Shown in pieces: positions 26,582-34,830 of a stretch of 64,000 bases of DNA; within the stretch, counting starts at the first letter, position 1; each line of letters begins with the position of its first letter. The translations under genes were made by a program, and so were the position numbers. The notes below the pieces were generated by a model. The model searched no databases, was not told the DNA's origin, and saw nothing but the letters and a program-made list of their open reading frames with translations. The DNA comes from Planctomycetota bacterium. GTDB taxonomy: Bacteria > Planctomycetota > SZUA-567 > JAFGGJ01. Location of the stretch: the NCBI GenBank assembly GCA_016930595.1, contig JAFGGJ010000002.1:50325-114324 (forward strand), in the 5' to 3' direction.

Positions 26582-27643
26582 TTGCTTAAGACGATCGAGT
26601 ACGCGGGAAATGTGCCGGCGGTGCGGATAATAGACCAGAGGAGACTGCCGGACGAACTGGTCTACCTGGATCTGAGGACGAAGGAGGAACTCTACGACGC
26701 GATCAAGACGCTCGCTGTCCGGGGCGCTCCGGCAATAGGGATAGCCGCGGGATACGGGCTGGCGCGTGAGGCGGCGGAAAGCGCCCGTTCCGGCGCCGGG
26801 GCGGACGAGGTGCGGAGGATACTGCGCGAGACGGGTGAATACCTGGCCCGCAGCAGGCCGACGGCGGTGAACCTCTTCCACGCGATAGACAGGATAACGG
26901 CGGCGGCCGAAAGGAGCACGGCGGGGAGCGGAGAGGAGCTTGCGGCGGAGGTTGCCACGGAAGCCGCAGCGATACATGAAGAGGACCTGGAGGCGTCACG
27001 GCGGATGGGGGAATACGGGGCGAATCTTATTGCGGACGGCGCTTCCTGCCTGACTCACTGCAACGCCGGCGGCCTTGCGACGGGAGGCCTCGGCACGGCG
27101 CTGGCAGTCTTCTACGCCGCCGCGGAACAGGGGAAGAAGGTGCGCGTGTACGCAGACGAGACAAGACCGCTGCTGCAGGGGGCCCGCCTGACGGCGTTCG
27201 AGCTGAAAGAAAACGGGATACCCGTCACGGTGATAACCGACAACATGGCGGGGTTCTTGATGAAGCAGGGGAAGGTGGACGCCGTGTTCGTCGGGGCGGA
27301 CCGGATAGCGGCGAACGGGGATGCCGCGAACAAGATCGGGACGTACGGCGTGGCAGTGCTGGCAAAACAGCACGGGGTGCCGTTCTACGTGGTGGCACCC
27401 ATCAGCACGTTCGACACGAAGCTGGGCAGCGGGGAGGAGATACCGATAGAAGAGCGGGCCGCCGACGAGGTAAAGGGATTCCGGGAAATGCGGTGGGCGC
27501 CGGAAGGGGTGGAAACCTGGAACCCCGCGTTCGACGTGACTCCGGCCCGCTTCATAACCGCCATAGTGACGGAAAAGGGTGTTCTGAAAGCTCCGTATGA
27601 AGCGGCGATAAGAAACGCCTGCGGTGACAGCGGCGGGAAGTGA
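26582..27643 (+). CDS. mtnA: S-methyl-5-thioribose-1-phosphate isomerase
   Basis: MtnA converts methylthioribose-1-phosphate to methylthioribulose-1-phosphate in methionine salvage. The 353-aa protein has the family motifs THCNAGGLATGGLGT, ADETRPLLQGARLTAFEL and VGADRIAANGD. The catalytic Cys falls at residue 160 and the Asp at residue 240, the positions known in B. subtilis MtnA. The start is TTG, six bases after GGAGG. No other salvage gene is in the window, so the pathway is either encoded elsewhere or truncated to a thioribose shunt. Confidence 0.96.
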   Translation: MLKTIEYAGNVPAVRIIDQRRLPDELVYLDLRTKEELYDAIKTLAVRGAPAIGIAAGYGLAREAAESARSGAGADEVRRILRETGEYLARSRPTAVNLFHAIDRITAAAERSTAGSGEELAAEVATEAAAIHEEDLEASRRMGEYGANLIADGASCLTHCNAGGLATGGLGTALAVFYAAAEQGKKVRVYADETRPLLQGARLTAFELKENGIPVTVITDNMAGFLMKQGKVDAVFVGADRIAANGDAANKIGTYGVAVLAKQHGVPFYVVAPISTFDTKLGSGEEIPIEERAADEVKGFREMRWAPEGVETWNPAFDVTPARFITAIVTEKGVLKAPYEAAIRNACGDSGGK

Positions 27644-27670
27644 ACTGGCGCTGATGTAATAAAACGGGAT

Positions 27671-27699
27671 AGGCCCCGGTTCTTTGGAACCGGGGGCCT
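27671..27699 (+). terminator. Hairpin after mtnA
   Basis: AGGCCCCGGTTC pairs with GAACCGGGGGCCT (one bulged G) around a TTTG loop. Flanking AAAACGGGA and TCCCTATGTTTT extend the pairing imperfectly. It can serve mtnA and, read in reverse, the small membrane-protein gene. Confidence 0.65.
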
Positions 27700-27726
27700 G
27701 TCCCTATGTTTTCGAAGAGGTGAAAA

Positions 27727-28038
27727 TCAGGCAAAAAGCCGGTCGAGCATCATGCCGACGGGTTCGACGACCGGCATCTGCTCAATGGCACTCGACGCCC
27801 CCGACAGGGTGATTGCGAAGCCGATGATGTAGACGACGAAGCCGACTACCCAGATGAGGAAGGCTTTCTTGCAATCCTGCCAGTTCATGATGGCGAAAAC
27901 GAGGGCCACGATACCGACGAGAAGCGAGGCGATGCCCCAGCCTACGCTGGCCTTAAAGGCCTTGATGAGAATCATGATCCAGCCGACCAGCATGACGATG
28001 GCGCCGGCTATGATCAACAAACCGCCAACTGCTGTCAT
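27727..28038 (-). CDS. Small three-helix membrane protein
   Basis: This 103-aa protein consists mainly of three hydrophobic segments: LLIIAGAIVMLVGWIMILI, IASLLVGIVALVFAIM and FLIWVVGFVVYIIGFAITL. The C-terminal tail is short and polar. It has no catalytic motif and I do not recognise a named family. The ATG at 28038 has AGGAG seven bases upstream, so the longer frame in the track is rejected. It has its own promoter and is monocistronic. Confidence 0.75.
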   Translation of the reverse strand: MTAVGGLLIIAGAIVMLVGWIMILIKAFKASVGWGIASLLVGIVALVFAIMNWQDCKKAFLIWVVGFVVYIIGFAITLSGASSAIEQMPVVEPVGMMLDRLFA

Positions 28039-28097
28039 AGGTCTTCTCCTTTCCCCAACGGGGGCAAAACATAAAGCAACACAACATGTAAGAAGCC

Positions 28098-28125
28098 ATT
28101 CTAACAGCGGCGGTTGTCCAGTCAA
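28098..28125 (-). promoter_or_regulatory. Putative sigma70 promoter of the small membrane-protein gene
   Basis: On the minus strand TTGACT, a 16-base spacer and TAGAAT lie 60 bases upstream of the start. Confidence 0.65.
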
Positions 28126-28221
28126 TGAATATGTCCGAAAAATGACAACCCTGATAAATGCCTAAATTTCGGCGGATAAAAGGACATGGCTCAAGGTGCA
28201 GCCCATGTGGAGGGGAACAGG

Positions 28222-29235
28222 CTAGCCAAAGGGGCGGGGAGGGGCGATTGCGAGGCGGGTGGTTTCTATTTCGTCCGCGGGGGAAACTTCGATAAAGCGC
28301 CAGACCTCTTCCGACGGAGGGCGGAAGGCGACCATGGGGACAAGGTCGTCCCTGCGGTGGCGGGAGTAGCGGGCGGTGATTTCAGCGGCCTTGTAGACGT
28401 GTTCTTCGCGGACGTCGCCGCGTATAAGGGTGTCCGGGCCGGTGTCTTCGGCGGTGCGGACGATGACGTCGCCGTCGCGGGCCAGGGCCATGATGCGCGA
28501 GTTGTCCTTTTCGTTGCGGCCGATGACGGCCTTGGTGTCATGGCCGAGCCTGAAGTGACGACCGCACTTGAGCAGTTCGATGTCGCTGGCGGCAGGGGAA
28601 TCGGAGTACTGGAGGAGTTCCTTGAAGCGGAGGGAGAAGCCAGGGTCGGTGAGGAGGCAGCCGCCGGCGGGACTGGTGAAGCCCGAAATACCGAATTCGG
28701 CGGCGAGGTCGAGCTGCGGCCTGCGCGTGCGCCCGCGGAAAGCCATGAGGAGAGAGCGGTCGACGAGCCCGGATTTTTCGGGCACGGTTTCGGGGAGGTG
28801 GGCGGCGGAGAGCGGGCGGAGGACGAGGCCTTCGACACCGGCATCGCGGTCGATGATGCTCACGGCGTCGGCCCGCTGGCTCATGGGCCGCTGGCCGATG
28901 ACTTCGCCGGTGACAATGAAGTCGCAGCGGTGTTCTTTCATGAGCCGGTGCGCGATACGGAGCTGGCAGATGCGGCAGTCGATGCATGGATTGAGATTCT
29001 TGCCGAAACCGTGGCGCGGGCTCCGGACGGATGCGAGGATGGAGGGTGTGAGGTCGTGGAAATGGAGTTCAACGCCGGCACAGCGGGCGACGTCGCAGGC
29101 CGGGTTGCCGCCGGTATAGGGCTGGAAGATGTGAGAAAAGTGGACGGCGAAGATATCGACGTTCTGGCGCTTCATGAGCGCCAGGGCAAGGGCGCTGTCG
29201 AGGCCGCCGGAAACAAGCGTAACAGCTCGGGACAA
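28222..29235 (-). CDS. ThiI/MnmA-like PP-loop sulfurtransferase
   Basis: This ~337-aa protein has the PP-loop SGGLDSALALAL at its N-terminus, which adenylates substrates for sulfur transfer. It also carries NPCIDCRICQ at ~90, a Cys pair typical of ThiI-like tRNA thiolation proteins, then GEVIGQRPMSQ. The C-terminal ~120 residues (SPAGGCLLTDPGFSLRFKEL) resemble an NFACT-R-like RNA-binding domain found fused to short ThiI-like proteins. A role in tRNA thiouridine formation is likely; the modified base is unknown. AAAGGAG overlaps the GTG at 29241, so I prefer the TTG at 29235. It is the last gene of the sulfur operon. Confidence 0.75.
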   Translation of the reverse strand: MSRAVTLVSGGLDSALALALMKRQNVDIFAVHFSHIFQPYTGGNPACDVARCAGVELHFHDLTPSILASVRSPRHGFGKNLNPCIDCRICQLRIAHRLMKEHRCDFIVTGEVIGQRPMSQRADAVSIIDRDAGVEGLVLRPLSAAHLPETVPEKSGLVDRSLLMAFRGRTRRPQLDLAAEFGISGFTSPAGGCLLTDPGFSLRFKELLQYSDSPAASDIELLKCGRHFRLGHDTKAVIGRNEKDNSRIMALARDGDVIVRTAEDTGPDTLIRGDVREEHVYKAAEITARYSRHRRDDLVPMVAFRPPSEEVWRFIEVSPADEIETTRLAIAPPRPFG

Positions 29236-29253
29236 GGGCACTCCTTTCGAACT

Positions 29254-30081
29254 TCAGAGGTCCATGGAACCTGAGCGGAGGCCTTCGAGGTCGACGGTGA
29301 CATGGGCGTAGCCTGCACCGTGGAGGATGTCCGTAATGCGGCGGCGGAGGGAGACGTTGAGGGGGACGTCGAAGTAGGAGTCATGGAGTTCGAGGCGCGC
29401 GAGCGGCATGGGGCCGGAGAGACTCTGTACCATGTAGTCGCGCACGCGCACACCTTTCGGAAAAAGGGGCCTGAGGGCGGTTTCCGCGGCTTCGACACGG
29501 TCGAGGCGGACGGGCTCGAGCTGTTTGCCGTAGGGGATCCTGGTGGCGAGGCAGGAGAAAGAGGGTTTTTCGGCGGTGGGAAGGCCGAGATCCCTGGAGA
29601 GGCGGCGGACGTCATCGCGCGAGAGGCGCGCGTCGGCGAGAGGAGATACGATGCCGAGTTCATGGGCGGCCTTGAGCCCCGGGCGCGGAGCGGAGACGTC
29701 GTCGGCGTTGGAGCCGTCGGCGACGGTCTTGAAGCCTGCCAGGCGCGCTTCGGCTATGATGGCCGACAGAACGGCCTTCTTGCAGTAATAGCAGCGGTCA
29801 GGGGGGTTGCAGGAAATTTCGGTGATATCGTTGACGGCGACGTTGACGACGGCCTGGGAGACGTGGAGGGATTCGGCGATTTCGACGGCTTCTTCGATTT
29901 CGACCTGCGGGACGAAGGCGGTCTTGACGGTGACGAGGAGCACGTTGTCCTTGCCGAGGACGTTAACGGCGACGGCGGCCAGGAGGGTGCTGTCCACGCC
30001 GCCGGAGAAGGCGACGGCCAGTTTGTCGAAGGAAGAGAGGGAATGTTTCAGCGAGGAGTACTTGCGGGAAAGATCATCCAT
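29254..30081 (-). CDS. larE: LarE-like ATP-dependent sulfur transferase
   Basis: LarE supplies sulfur atoms to the nickel-pincer cofactor precursor. This 275-aa protein has the PP-loop FSGGVDSTLL, the conserved DRCYYCK, DGSNADD, RPGLKAAHELGI and KPSFSCLATRIPYG. Three Cys residues (two in CYYC and one in SCLATR) are present, so either a sacrificial-Cys or an iron-sulfur sulfur-carrier mechanism is possible. No larB or larC is nearby, and the gene sits in a cysteine/homocysteine operon, so it may serve another thio-product here. The ATG at 30081 is 10 bases downstream of the Rrf2 stop. Confidence 0.88.
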   Translation of the reverse strand: MDDLSRKYSSLKHSLSSFDKLAVAFSGGVDSTLLAAVAVNVLGKDNVLLVTVKTAFVPQVEIEEAVEIAESLHVSQAVVNVAVNDITEISCNPPDRCYYCKKAVLSAIIAEARLAGFKTVADGSNADDVSAPRPGLKAAHELGIVSPLADARLSRDDVRRLSRDLGLPTAEKPSFSCLATRIPYGKQLEPVRLDRVEAAETALRPLFPKGVRVRDYMVQSLSGPMPLARLELHDSYFDVPLNVSLRRRITDILHGAGYAHVTVDLEGLRSGSMDL

Positions 30082-30091
30082 GGCGGGTTCC

Positions 30092-30547
30092 TTAGATATG
30101 GAAAGGAAAACGATGCTCAGGCGTGGGACCCGTACGGCGGCCCTTGTGCGTGAGATCGAGCAGGGTAACGGAAGAGAGGTGCTGTCGGAGGGCCTGTTCA
30201 AGGCCGTCCCAGAGGAAGCGTGCGGAACATTCGGACGCCCTGGGGCAGGGAGGCGACGAGGACACGGAAGGAGAACAGGGGGCGAGAGCGAAGTCCTCGA
30301 CTTCGCGCACGATGTCCCAGGCGGAGACGAGGGCCGGATCCCTGGCGAGACGGCAGCCGCCGCCGGCGCCCCTGCGCAGTTCGACGAAACCTGCGGAACG
30401 GAGTCTGCGGAGAATATTGTCGACGTATTGGGGGCTGAGTCCCTGGCCGCCGGCGATATCGGCCAGGGGCGTCATGCCCATGCCGTAACGCCTTGCGAGT
30501 TCGACAAGGACGCGCACCGCGTAGCGGCTCCTGGTGGAGAGTTTCAC
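30092..30547 (-). CDS. Rrf2-family transcriptional regulator
   Basis: This 151-aa regulator begins at a GTG whose last two bases are shared with the TGA of the upstream ferredoxin gene (GTGA). The winged helix reads MKLSTRSRYAVRVLVELA, GLSPQYVDNILRRLRSAG and RRGAGGGCRLAR. Three Cys at ~93-110 (C-x10-C-x5-C) lie where IscR-type members ligate an iron-sulfur cluster, although the spacing of the first pair differs. CymR-type members instead sense O-acetylserine through CysK. Either mode fits the neighbouring cysK and sulfur genes; I expect it to control this operon. Confidence 0.9.
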   Translation of the reverse strand: MKLSTRSRYAVRVLVELARRYGMGMTPLADIAGGQGLSPQYVDNILRRLRSAGFVELRRGAGGGCRLARDPALVSAWDIVREVEDFALAPCSPSVSSSPPCPRASECSARFLWDGLEQALRQHLSSVTLLDLTHKGRRTGPTPEHRFPFHI

Positions 30548-30948
30548 GCCGAATGCTCCATGGCGTCGAACGAGCAGGCAAGGATGCACGCCTGGCAGAG
30601 GACGCACTGTTCGCGGTTGAAAACGATTTGAAAGTCCTGGTCGACGGCGAGTGCCCCGGAAGGACATACCCCGACGCAGGCGCCGCAATGGACGCAGCGG
30701 TCTTCGTTCTTGCGGATTTCGTGGGAGAGGGCGTCGATTTCGATGTGCTGGCCCTTGAGGTACTGGAGGCCTTTCTGGATATCGTTGCGCGTGCCGGTGA
30801 GTTCGATGAGGGCCCTGCCGTGCTCGTTGGGTTCGATGCGGGCCTGGAGGATGTTGACGACGAGATCGAATTCCTTGACCAGGCGGTAGATGATGGCGTC
30901 CCTGGCCTGTTCCGGGGGGAAGTGGAGGTGGACTGTTTTCTTGATCAC
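30544..30948 (-). CDS. NIL domain-ferredoxin
   Basis: This 134-aa protein joins an N-terminal NIL domain (residues ~1-75, VHLHFPPEQARDAIIYRLV) to two [4Fe-4S] motifs, CVHCGACVGVCPSGAL and CVLCQACILACSFDAM. Proteins of this type, next to a DUF39/COG1900 protein, are needed in methanogens for reductive homocysteine synthesis from aspartate semialdehyde and a sulfur source. The same pairing occurs here with only a 14-base gap from the DUF39 gene. It presumably passes electrons or sulfur to that partner. ATG start. Confidence 0.92.
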   Translation of the reverse strand: MIKKTVHLHFPPEQARDAIIYRLVKEFDLVVNILQARIEPNEHGRALIELTGTRNDIQKGLQYLKGQHIEIDALSHEIRKNEDRCVHCGACVGVCPSGALAVDQDFQIVFNREQCVLCQACILACSFDAMEHSA

Positions 30949-30962
30949 GGGAAACCTCCGTC

Positions 30963-32189
30963 CTAATGCGCCTTGAGTTTGAGCGGGGAGAATTCCGGGG
31001 CGTCGGGGTCGTCCGGACCCGGGATCGGCGCGACGGGTTCCGACAGGAGGAATCGGCCGGAGGAGATCCAGTCCTTGAGGATGAGAGCTATATCGCGTGC
31101 CTTCCGGTAACTCGACAGCGAAGCGGTGACGACCTTCTTGCCTTCAACGGTTATGGAGCCCGAGCGGAGCGAGGCGTAGTCAACGGAGCCGAGAGTGCGC
31201 GCCACGGCGTTGGGATAGTCCCGGGAATAATCGACGATGGGCGCGGTGATATCGGAATCGCGGACGGCGGTGAAGGCGGCAATTTCCGGGGAGAGCACAG
31301 GTATGGGCAGTCCGAAGCCGACGGCGAGACTGGTGCCGTAGCCCGTGACGCTGGCGCCGCGCAGGAATTCCGGGGACATGTGCTTGAGATCGCCGATGAG
31401 CGCAAGGGTGCCGGCGCCGCCCAGGGGAATACCCTTGGCGCTGCGCGGAGTTCTGGGGGCGTGCTGGGTGCCGTGCCAGATGACGTAACCCTGCGCTCCC
31501 CCGAGAAAGACCCTCGTGCCGATGCCCACCGTCCTGTAGTAAGGGTCGTTGAGCAGTGGGGAAAGCTGGCCGGCGGAGGAGTAATTGGCGTTGGCGATCC
31601 TGGGCAGAAGCATGCCCATGTAGGTGTAAATGGTGCGGTCGCCGACGTTAACGGCGACGTTGTAGTTCTGGTAGCTGTTCCTGGGGTTGAGGAGGAGGGC
31701 CTGGTTGAGATCGGAGAGCTTGATATAGCCGTGGGCTTCTTTGGCGGGATAACAGTCGGTGCCGTAGCCTGAGGCGCGGAATTCGACGCGCCGGCCCGCG
31801 ACGAGGTCTTCGATAACGTGGCCTCCACCGTAGCGGAATTCGCCCGGGTAGATCCTGTTGGCGGGGTCGTCTTCCTGGAGTTCGGCTGCGCCGATGTACA
31901 GGTCCACGGCGGCGAGGCCGCAGTAGGCTGGTACGCCGTTGAGGGAGGCTTTGTTCATCTTGATCTTGGGCTTGGTGTGGCCGGTGTTGAGCATGGCGCC
32001 GGACGAGCACATGATGCCAAAGGTTCCGGTGGTGACGACGTCGACGGAACGGGCGGCTTTTTCCGGGCCGTCTTCCTGTACGATGTCGATGATTTCTTCG
32101 GCGGTGACGACAACGGCTTTGCCGGAGGCGATGCGTTCGTTGATTTCCTTGAACGACTTGACCGGTCCGCAGTCTTTCTTGACCGTCAT
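30963..32189 (-). CDS. DUF39/COG1900 homocysteine biosynthesis protein
   Basis: This ~408-aa protein matches COG1900: KSFKEINERIASGKAVVVTAEE, VDVVTTGTFGIMCSSGAMLN, YCGLAAVDLYIGAAE and GTDCYPAKE. The family's invariant Cys residues (CSSGA, GTDCYP) are present. In methanogens the homologue, with a NIL-ferredoxin, converts aspartate semialdehyde to homocysteine by sulfide or persulfide addition. It lacks the CBS pair found in some archaeal members. The ATG at 32189 has AAGGA upstream. It follows cysK by 75 bases in the same operon. Confidence 0.92.
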   Translation of the reverse strand: MTVKKDCGPVKSFKEINERIASGKAVVVTAEEIIDIVQEDGPEKAARSVDVVTTGTFGIMCSSGAMLNTGHTKPKIKMNKASLNGVPAYCGLAAVDLYIGAAELQEDDPANRIYPGEFRYGGGHVIEDLVAGRRVEFRASGYGTDCYPAKEAHGYIKLSDLNQALLLNPRNSYQNYNVAVNVGDRTIYTYMGMLLPRIANANYSSAGQLSPLLNDPYYRTVGIGTRVFLGGAQGYVIWHGTQHAPRTPRSAKGIPLGGAGTLALIGDLKHMSPEFLRGASVTGYGTSLAVGFGLPIPVLSPEIAAFTAVRDSDITAPIVDYSRDYPNAVARTLGSVDYASLRSGSITVEGKKVVTASLSSYRKARDIALILKDWISSGRFLLSEPVAPIPGPDDPDAPEFSPLKLKAH

Positions 32190-32264
32190 GGCAGATCCTT
32201 TCGAGTTGCGGCAACGTCGCGGCATGAAGATATCCAGGGGAACGTGAGGAAGGCGATCATGGGA

Positions 32265-33200
32265 TCAGTGCTCCGGGGAGGGGAAAAGGTCCGTGGAAAG
32301 GTAGCGTTCGCCCCAGTCGCAGGCGACGGTGACGACATTGCGGCCGGGCTTGAGCGAAGAGGCGACCTTGAGAGCGGCCCAGACGTTCGCACCGGAAGAA
32401 AAGCCGCAGAACACGGCTTCTTCGCGGGCCAGCAGCCGGGCGGTGTGGACGGCGTCGGCCTGCGTAACCGGCATGACGTCGTCCACCAGGGACATGTCGA
32501 GGACGTCAGGGACGAAACCGGCGCCGATGCCCTGGAGACCGTGGGGACCGGGCTCTCCCCCGGAAAGGACCGGGCTGTCGGCCGGCTCGACGGCGATGAT
32601 TTTTGCGGAGGAGCGCTTTTCCCTGAGAAACCTGGCGACGCCGGCAAGCGTGCCGCCGGTGCCCACGCCCGCCACGAAAGCATCCACTTGCCCGTCCGTA
32701 TCGTGCCAGATTTCGCGCGCGGTGGTGCGGTAATGAATGTCGGGATTGGCTGGATTGCTGAACTGCTGGGGGAGGAAAGCAGCGGTTTCGCCGGCGATCC
32801 TGGAGGCGAGAGCAATGGCTCCGGCCATGCCTTCTTCGCCGGCGGAGAGGGCAATTTCGGCGCCGAGTGCGGAGAGTATTCTGCGGCGTTCAAGGGACAT
32901 GGTGGACGGCATGGTGAGTATGAGCTTGTAGCCGCGCACGGCGGCGACCATGGCCAGGCCGATGCCCGTGTTGCCGGAGGTGGGTTCGACAATGGTGCCG
33001 CCCGGCTTGAGCGCACCGGATTTTTCAGCGGCGTCTATCATGGCGAGGGCAATGCGGTCCTTGATGCTGGCCATGGGGTTCATGTATTCGAGCTTGACAA
33101 GGACGTCTGCAGAGGAGGGGCTATTGAGCCTGTTGAGGCGGACGATGGGGGTGGCGCCGATAAGGTCGAGCACGGAGGGATTGATTTTATGCGATGGCAT
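32265..33200 (-). CDS. cysK: Cysteine synthase (O-acetylserine sulfhydrylase)
   Basis: CysK replaces the acetyl group of O-acetylserine with sulfide to form cysteine. The 311-aa PLP enzyme has the Schiff-base Lys in PMASIKDRIA near residue 45, the TSGNTG substrate loop, GVGTGGT phosphate cup and FCGFSSGANV near the C-terminus. Length and motifs fit CysK/CysM; I cannot separate the two on sequence alone. It is the first gene of the operon, with a strong promoter just upstream. Confidence 0.95.
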   Translation of the reverse strand: MPSHKINPSVLDLIGATPIVRLNRLNSPSSADVLVKLEYMNPMASIKDRIALAMIDAAEKSGALKPGGTIVEPTSGNTGIGLAMVAAVRGYKLILTMPSTMSLERRRILSALGAEIALSAGEEGMAGAIALASRIAGETAAFLPQQFSNPANPDIHYRTTAREIWHDTDGQVDAFVAGVGTGGTLAGVARFLREKRSSAKIIAVEPADSPVLSGGEPGPHGLQGIGAGFVPDVLDMSLVDDVMPVTQADAVHTARLLAREEAVFCGFSSGANVWAALKVASSLKPGRNVVTVACDWGERYLSTDLFPSPEH

Positions 33201-33238
33201 TGAAAACTCCCGCGCTTGGCTATTTGTTCACGCAAAAC

Positions 33239-33266
33239 AGTATAACACAATCACGGAAGTTGTCAA
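33239..33266 (-). promoter_or_regulatory. Strong sigma70 promoter of the sulfur operon
   Basis: On the minus strand TTGACA, a 16-base spacer and TATACT end 38 bases before cysK. It begins only 12 bases after the iolB terminator. Confidence 0.85.
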
Positions 33267-33278
33267 TGCCCGCACAAG

Positions 33279-33308
33279 GAAAAATCCCCGGCACGGAAAA
33301 ACCGGGGA
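33279..33308 (-). terminator. Rho-independent terminator of iolB
   Basis: On the minus strand TCCCCGG / CCGGGGA form a 7-bp stem around a 10-nt loop, followed by TTTTTCC. It lies 22 bases after the iolB stop. Confidence 0.8.
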
Positions 33309-33330
33309 CGGAAAAGCGATTCAAGCGGGA

Positions 33331-34143
33331 TCAGAGGCACTTGATGATGTTTTCGGCGCCTTTTATCCACGCGTGCTCGGGGTCGTCGAACGGCTGGAGG
33401 ACGCGGCCCGTGCCGGCGAGTATCCAGAGGTAGTAGAGTTGGTAGCCGGGGGCGGCGGCGACGGGGTGGTAGCCGCGCGGCATGATGGTGGTGTCGCAGT
33501 CCTGGAGGACGAAGACTTCGTCCATGCTGCGGTCGTCAGTGTAGATGCGCTGAAAGCCGAAGCCCTGGGAGGGCTTGAGGCGGAAGTGGTAGACTTCTTC
33601 CATGTTCACTTCGAGCGGGAGCCTGTCTTCGTCATGGCGGTGCGGGGGGAAGCTGGACCAGTTGCCGGGGGGGTTGAAAGTCTCGCCCAGGACTATCCGG
33701 CTGGCCGGGGTGCGGAGGTCGATGATATCGTGGACCTGGCGCCGCCAGTTATGAGCGCCCACGGTCTTGACTTTGACGTCGTCAGGAAGGATGAGGCGGA
33801 CGTCGCCGTCGCCGGCCGCGGCGACACGGCACACGGCAGTTTCCGCTGGCAGCCCGGTGCCTTTTATTTCGAAGGAGCTGTTCCTGGGCACGAAGACGGC
33901 GCTGGCCTTGCCGCTGAAGACGTCGGGGCGTGAGCCGATGTTCTTCATTTCTATGTCGTCGGCCTTGATATCAACGGTGCCGGAGAGTACGACAAGGGCG
34001 ACTTCATTTTCGCCGGTCTTTTCGGCGAGGCTGCCGGAGCCGTCCGTCCTGAAGACGGCGAGGGAGATGTATTCGAGGTCGCCGTCGCCCGGGGCGCATA
34101 TTTCGGTAAGGCCGTCGGGGAGGTCTTTGCGGACAAGGTACAT
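33331..34143 (-). CDS. iolB: 5-deoxy-glucuronate isomerase
   Basis: IolB converts 5-deoxy-glucuronate to 2-deoxy-5-keto-gluconate in myo-inositol catabolism. The 270-aa bicupin has AHNWRRQVHDII, FNPPGNWSSFPPHRHD (metal His), and RGYHPVAAAPGYQLYYLW, all family signatures. AAGGAG lies seven bases before the ATG at 34143; the 754-aa frame in the track runs on antisense to the antiporter gene and is spurious. No other iol gene is present, so the pathway must be encoded elsewhere or this acts on another deoxy-uronate. Confidence 0.95.
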   Translation of the reverse strand: MYLVRKDLPDGLTEICAPGDGDLEYISLAVFRTDGSGSLAEKTGENEVALVVLSGTVDIKADDIEMKNIGSRPDVFSGKASAVFVPRNSSFEIKGTGLPAETAVCRVAAAGDGDVRLILPDDVKVKTVGAHNWRRQVHDIIDLRTPASRIVLGETFNPPGNWSSFPPHRHDEDRLPLEVNMEEVYHFRLKPSQGFGFQRIYTDDRSMDEVFVLQDCDTTIMPRGYHPVAAAPGYQLYYLWILAGTGRVLQPFDDPEHAWIKGAENIIKCL

Positions 34144-34239
34144 GGGGCGGCTCCTTTCGTTCAGCGGCCGGGAAGGTGCATTATAACAGGGGCGTCCCGG
34201 TCGGCAAAGGCACGGCGAAGAAGTGAGGAATCCGGGGGC

Positions 34240-34266
34240 TTGACATCTCCGAAGGCATGTTACACT
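34240..34266 (+). promoter_or_regulatory. Putative promoter of the EIIA-antiporter run
   Basis: TTGACA is followed after only 15 bases by TACACT and then TATATAG. The spacing is short, so the exact -10 is uncertain. Confidence 0.45.
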
Positions 34267-34341
34267 ATATAGATGATAGCGCCGGGCAACGCAATAAACA
34301 GCCACGGTCAGGCGGCGTCCCGCTGTTCGAGAGGTGCAACC

Positions 34342-34797
34342 ATGAAATTGAGCGATCATCTGTCTGAGAGTCTTGTCATCGCGGAGATGCAGAGCAGCAC
34401 AAAGGACGAGGCGATCCGGGAACTTGCACGGCTGCTGGACGGGAACGACAGGGTGCTGGATTTCGATCGGTACGTGAAGGACGTTTTCGACCGGGAGAAG
34501 GAGGGTTCGACGGGAATCGGGCGGGGAGCGGCCATACCGCACGCACGCACGGACGCACTGAGGAATTTCGTGGTGGCCGTGGGGAGGTCGAAGAAGGGCG
34601 TAGACTTCGACGCAATAGACGGAAAGCCTGTGAAGGTGGTTATCCTGATGGGTACGCCCAAGGAAAAGGTGCGTTCGTACCTGGTGTTTCTTGCACACGT
34701 GAGCCACCTGATCAAAAAGCAGGGATTTCTGGAATCCATCCTGGCCGCTGCGGATGCGAAGACGATCGTGGAGCTCTTCCGGGAGCAGGAAAACTGA
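34342..34797 (+). CDS. PTS EIIA domain protein (fructose/PtsN type)
   Basis: This 151-aa single-domain protein resembles EIIA-Fru/EIIA-Ntr. The phospho-acceptor His lies in AAIPHARTDA (residue 67), preceded by GSTGIGRG. Residues ~100-125 (VVILMGTPKEKVRSYLVFL) complete the fold. No EIIB/EIIC or HPr is nearby, so sugar transport is unlikely; a regulatory role on the adjacent cation antiporters, as EIIA-Ntr does for potassium transport in E. coli, is an attractive inference. The ATG at 34342 follows GAGGTG, so the longer frame from 34273 is rejected. Confidence 0.88.
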   Translation: MKLSDHLSESLVIAEMQSSTKDEAIRELARLLDGNDRVLDFDRYVKDVFDREKEGSTGIGRGAAIPHARTDALRNFVVAVGRSKKGVDFDAIDGKPVKVVILMGTPKEKVRSYLVFLAHVSHLIKKQGFLESILAAADAKTIVELFREQEN

Positions 34798-34830
34798 CCG
34801 GGGGCAGCCCCGGACACCATTGAGGCGGAC

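Noticed and set aside
31818-33203. 461-aa plus-strand frame opposite cysK and DUF39
   Set aside because: Gly/Val-rich shadow; both minus-strand genes carry full family motifs.
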